From positions 1 to 8,624 of the forward strand of contig JAITGW010000115.1 in the NCBI GenBank assembly GCA_031280325.1: DNA of 8,624 nt, in the 5' to 3' direction. The notes below the pieces were generated by a model, which searched no databases, had not been told where the DNA came from, and saw nothing but the letters and a program-made list of their open reading frames with translations. Below, piece after piece: positions 6,795-8,624 of this stretch; the stretch's first letter is position 1; each line of letters opens with the position of its first letter. The position numbers and the translations under genes were made by a program. The stretch is from Oscillospiraceae bacterium. GTDB lineage: Bacteria > Bacillota > Clostridia > Oscillospirales > Oscillospiraceae.

Positions 6795-7070
6795 TTATTT
6801 CGCAATAACCTCGCGCAGCGCCTTGCCGGGCTTAAACTGGGGAATCTTTGTCTCCGGAATGTTTATGGCTTCCTTTGTCTTGGGGTTGCGGCCAATACGC
6901 GGCGCGCGCTGCTTGACATCAAAAATACCGAAGCCGACGATCTGCACCTTGTCGCCCGCGGCAAGCGCCTGGGTGATAGAGTCCAGCGTCGCCTCCAACG
7001 CCTTTTCACTGTCCTTCTTCGACAGCCCCGAAGTCTCCGCAATCTTTGAAATGAGATCCGTTTTATTCAT
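6795..7070 (-). CDS. hup: DNA-binding protein HU
   Basis: Small histone-like nucleoid protein that dimerises and bends DNA without strong sequence specificity. The 91-aa length is typical. The N-terminal helices (MNKTDLISKIAETSGLSKKD) are followed by the beta-saddle with VQIVGFGIFDVKQRAPRIGR. The arm carries the HU/IHF signature GRNPKTKEAINIP with the intercalating proline (about residues 61-73), and the protein ends FKPGKALREVIAK. Start supported by a perfect AGGAGG at 7082-7077, 6 bases before the ATG, as expected for an abundant protein. It lies 46 bases after mazG on the same strand and is followed by a strong hairpin, which would allow HU to be expressed at a different level from rqcP. 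HU rather than IHF, given the phylum and the lone subunit. Confidence 0.97.
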   Translation of the reverse strand: MNKTDLISKIAETSGLSKKDSEKALEATLDSITQALAAGDKVQIVGFGIFDVKQRAPRIGRNPKTKEAINIPETKIPQFKPGKALREVIAK

Positions 7071-7116
7071 GATTATCCTCCTAGTTTGTTATCTTAAAGA
7101 GCAAGTCTCCCGCCCC

Positions 7117-7911
7117 TTAATGCAATTTTGTCCCTGAATAAAGCTTGTCCGGCTGTTCCGCGGTTAAGTCTTGCGGCAAAAGGTTTTTTTCGGATGCCGC
7201 AGCCTCCGCCGCATCAAAGCGGGCGATAAACCTGTCCGTCGCGGCGCCCAGCGCCGCCTCCGGATCCTGTCCGAGCTTTCGCGCCACGTTCACGGCTGAG
7301 AACAACACGTCGCCCAGCTCCCGCTCCGCAGTATCCGTCTCTCCCGCCGCAGCCGCGCGCTCAAGCTTGTCCAGTTTATCGCGCAGATGCGCGATCGCCG
7401 CTCGCGCGTCCTTGAAGTCAAAGCCGGCTTTCGCCGCCTTTTTCCGAACCTTTTCCGCCCGCCAAAGCGCGGGCAGGGAGCGTGCCACGGCGTTCATCGA
7501 ATCCGTAACCGTTTCATGGGACTTTTCACGCTTCTTAAGCTCGTCCCAGTTGGCAAGAATCTCATCAGTTCCTGATACCTCAGCGTCCCCAAAAACATGC
7601 GGATGACGGTAAAGCAGCTTTCGCACGGAACCGTCGGCAACATCATCAAGGTCAAACCTTCCGGCATCCTCTTCAATGGAGCTGTGAAAAATCACCTGAA
7701 GCAACACGTCGCCAAGCTCCTCACGCAAATGCTCCGGACTCTTCTCGTCAATCGCTTCCGCGACCTCATACGCTTCCTCGATAAAGTTGCGCCGGATTGA
7801 TTCGTGCGTCTGCTCTTTATCCCATTGACATCCGCCCTCGCCGCGAAGCAGAGTTACGATTCGCCGCAGACCGTCCACGCCGTATTTTTCAGCATTTTCA
7901 AAAGATAGCAT
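7117..7911 (-). CDS. mazG: MazG nucleoside triphosphate pyrophosphohydrolase
   Basis: Hydrolyses (d)NTPs, including non-canonical ones, to NMP and pyrophosphate in a Mg-dependent reaction; a house-cleaning enzyme. The 264-aa protein has the tandem MazG layout. The N-terminal domain carries CQWDKEQTHESIRRNF (28-43), the metal-binding EEAYE (45-49) and EELGD (64-68), then RHPHVFG (102-108). The second domain has WRAEKVRKKAAKAGFDF (150-166) and RELGDVLFSAVN from 197. All expected acidic residues are present. It lacks the N-terminal tetrapyrrole-methylase-like domain fused in Bacillus YabN, so it is the stand-alone form. GGAGG at 7921-7917, 5 bases before the ATG, supports the start. It lies between the flippase and HU as in the conserved Clostridia cluster. 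Confidence 0.96.
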   Translation of the reverse strand: MLSFENAEKYGVDGLRRIVTLLRGEGGCQWDKEQTHESIRRNFIEEAYEVAEAIDEKSPEHLREELGDVLLQVIFHSSIEEDAGRFDLDDVADGSVRKLLYRHPHVFGDAEVSGTDEILANWDELKKREKSHETVTDSMNAVARSLPALWRAEKVRKKAAKAGFDFKDARAAIAHLRDKLDKLERAAAAGETDTAERELGDVLFSAVNVARKLGQDPEAALGAATDRFIARFDAAEAAASEKNLLPQDLTAEQPDKLYSGTKLH

Positions 7912-7921
7912 GTTTTCCTCC

Positions 7922-8020
7922 GTATTGCAAGCAAAAACTCAAAATTTCTGTAAATTTTTACGAAAATATCTCTATCGCCAAAATTTTTGTGCAAAAAATT
8001 CGTCATTTCCAGTGTTTTTG
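7922..8020 (-). promoter_or_regulatory. AT-rich spacer likely carrying the mazG promoter
   Basis: This stretch is much richer in A and T than its surroundings, which suits a promoter region between the flippase stop and mazG. No single strong sigma-A match stands out. Minus-strand options include TTGGCG-16-AAAAAT and TTGCAC-18-GATATT, both only partial matches, so I do not choose between them. A short AT-only inverted repeat near 7983-7999 is too weak to call a terminator. Confidence 0.3.
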
Positions 8021-8623
8021 TTATAATCTTAAAAGCTTTGCCAGCTTGTCGCCGCGCGGCACAAGCGCGAGATCCTCCTTTGTGATCGTTTTTGTATAAA
8101 CGATCAGCACAAGATACACCATCGCGGCGACGGCGACAGTTCCCAAAAGGCGCAGCGTGACGATGCCGCGCCCGTTCCCCGCAAGCAGCCTGCTCAAAAG
8201 TCCGTGAACCGCGAATGCCGCAACGCCCATAATTCCTGCGATAACAAGCGGCTTGCCCGCCGTTTTAATGAGCCTGGGCCGCGCCGGGGACTTCACCGCA
8301 AGAATGATAAAGTTCATCAGCGTGATAAACGCAAAGCACGCGAGCGTTCCATATGGCGATCCTAGAATTCCGATCTCACGGTTTCCGACAAGGATGTAAT
8401 CAATGACAAGCATGAGCGCGCCGCCAAGCGGGAAGGTTATCATCGGCGCGCGCTCAAGCCCGCTTGCCTGAAGCATCGCCGTGGTATAAAGCTGCATACA
8501 ACAGAAAAAGCTCGCCGGTCCGAACACGCGCAGCAGCGCGCCGCCATCGCCCGCGCCGTAAACCGCGTTATAGATCGGGTGCGCCATGACGCTGATGCCA
8601 ATCGCCGCCGGCATCGCGATAAT
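8021..8623 (-). CDS. spoVB: SpoVB-like polysaccharide/lipid flippase, C-terminal part (5' end outside window)
   Basis: C-terminal ~200 residues of a MOP-superfamily (MATE/Wzx/MurJ-like) membrane flippase. The frame is open to the window edge, so the true start lies beyond it. Visible are the family-typical segment LLRVFGPASFFCCMQLYTTAMLQASGLER, then hydrophobic helices including MLVIDYILVGNREIGILGSPYGTLACF, and two more helices before a short basic cytoplasmic tail ending KLAKLLRL. In Bacillus and Clostridia, SpoVB acts in spore cortex peptidoglycan synthesis and its gene lies directly upstream of mazG/yabN, as here. The family call is firm from sequence; the SpoVB identity rests mostly on gene order. 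A YtgP or MurJ-type paralogue is the alternative. Confidence 0.8.
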   Translation of the reverse strand: MIAMPAAIGISVMAHPIYNAVYGAGDGGALLRVFGPASFFCCMQLYTTAMLQASGLERAPMITFPLGGALMLVIDYILVGNREIGILGSPYGTLACFAFITLMNFIILAVKSPARPRLIKTAGKPLVIAGIMGVAAFAVHGLLSRLLAGNGRGIVTLRLLGTVAVAAMVYLVLIVYTKTITKEDLALVPRGDKLAKLLRL

Positions 8624-8624
8624 G

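Noticed and set aside
6632..6805. N-terminal extension of rqcP to an ATG at 6805 (137 aa)
   Set aside because: The extra 58 residues show no S4 or other similarity, cover the HU terminator hairpin and overlap HU. The ATG at 6631 has a good ribosome binding site and matches the family start MRLDK.
7982..8000. AT-only inverted repeat as a terminator for the flippase gene
   Set aside because: The realistic stem is about 5 A-T pairs with a mismatch beyond; too weak for an intrinsic terminator.
8022..8027. Perfect TATAAT on the plus strand
   Set aside because: It is the complement of the last codons and TAA stop of the flippase, has no good -35 at 17 bases, and would drive only antisense transcription.

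Overview
The window looks like ordinary chromosomal sequence from a fairly GC-rich member of the Firmicutes, most likely class Clostridia and possibly near the Oscillospirales. This rests on the order spoVB-like flippase, mazG, HU, rqcP on the minus strand, which matches the conserved sporulation/housekeeping cluster known from Bacillus and Clostridia. Strong AGGAGG-type ribosome binding sites and the SpoIIIE/FtsK and GluRS sequence types agree with it. The taxonomic placement is inference from memory of these families.

Left half, plus strand (1-4481): an FtsK/SpoIIIE DNA translocase missing its N-terminus at the window edge, then gltX (glutamyl-tRNA synthetase), then an unrecognised membrane-anchored protein whose ATG overlaps the gltX stop by 4 bases (ATGA). 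Two small GC hairpins lie in the ftsK-gltX spacer. The most unusual protein feature of the window is that GluRS lacks the roughly 40-45 residue cysteine-containing subdomain normally found between the helix after the HIGH region and the IRxxxP strand.

Middle (4482-4725): a convergent intergenic region containing a very strong perfect hairpin without a U-tract, and a weaker terminator-like structure for the minus-strand genes.

Right half, minus strand (8623 down to 4726): the C-terminal part of a SpoVB/MurJ-type flippase (5' end outside the window), an AT-rich spacer, mazG, hup (HU), a hairpin with T-run that looks like the HU terminator, then rqcP, an AI-2E family permease and a GtrA family protein. 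The last three form a tightly coupled operon (TGATG and ATGA junctions). In many relatives yabP/yabQ/divIC-type genes follow rqcP; here two membrane proteins do.

I see no mobile element, CRISPR array, tRNA, rRNA or clear new defence or biosynthetic system. The items worth a second look are the reduced GluRS, the uncharacterised protein coupled to it, the repeated motif in the FtsK linker, the two intergenic hairpins, and the rqcP-permease-gtrA operon.
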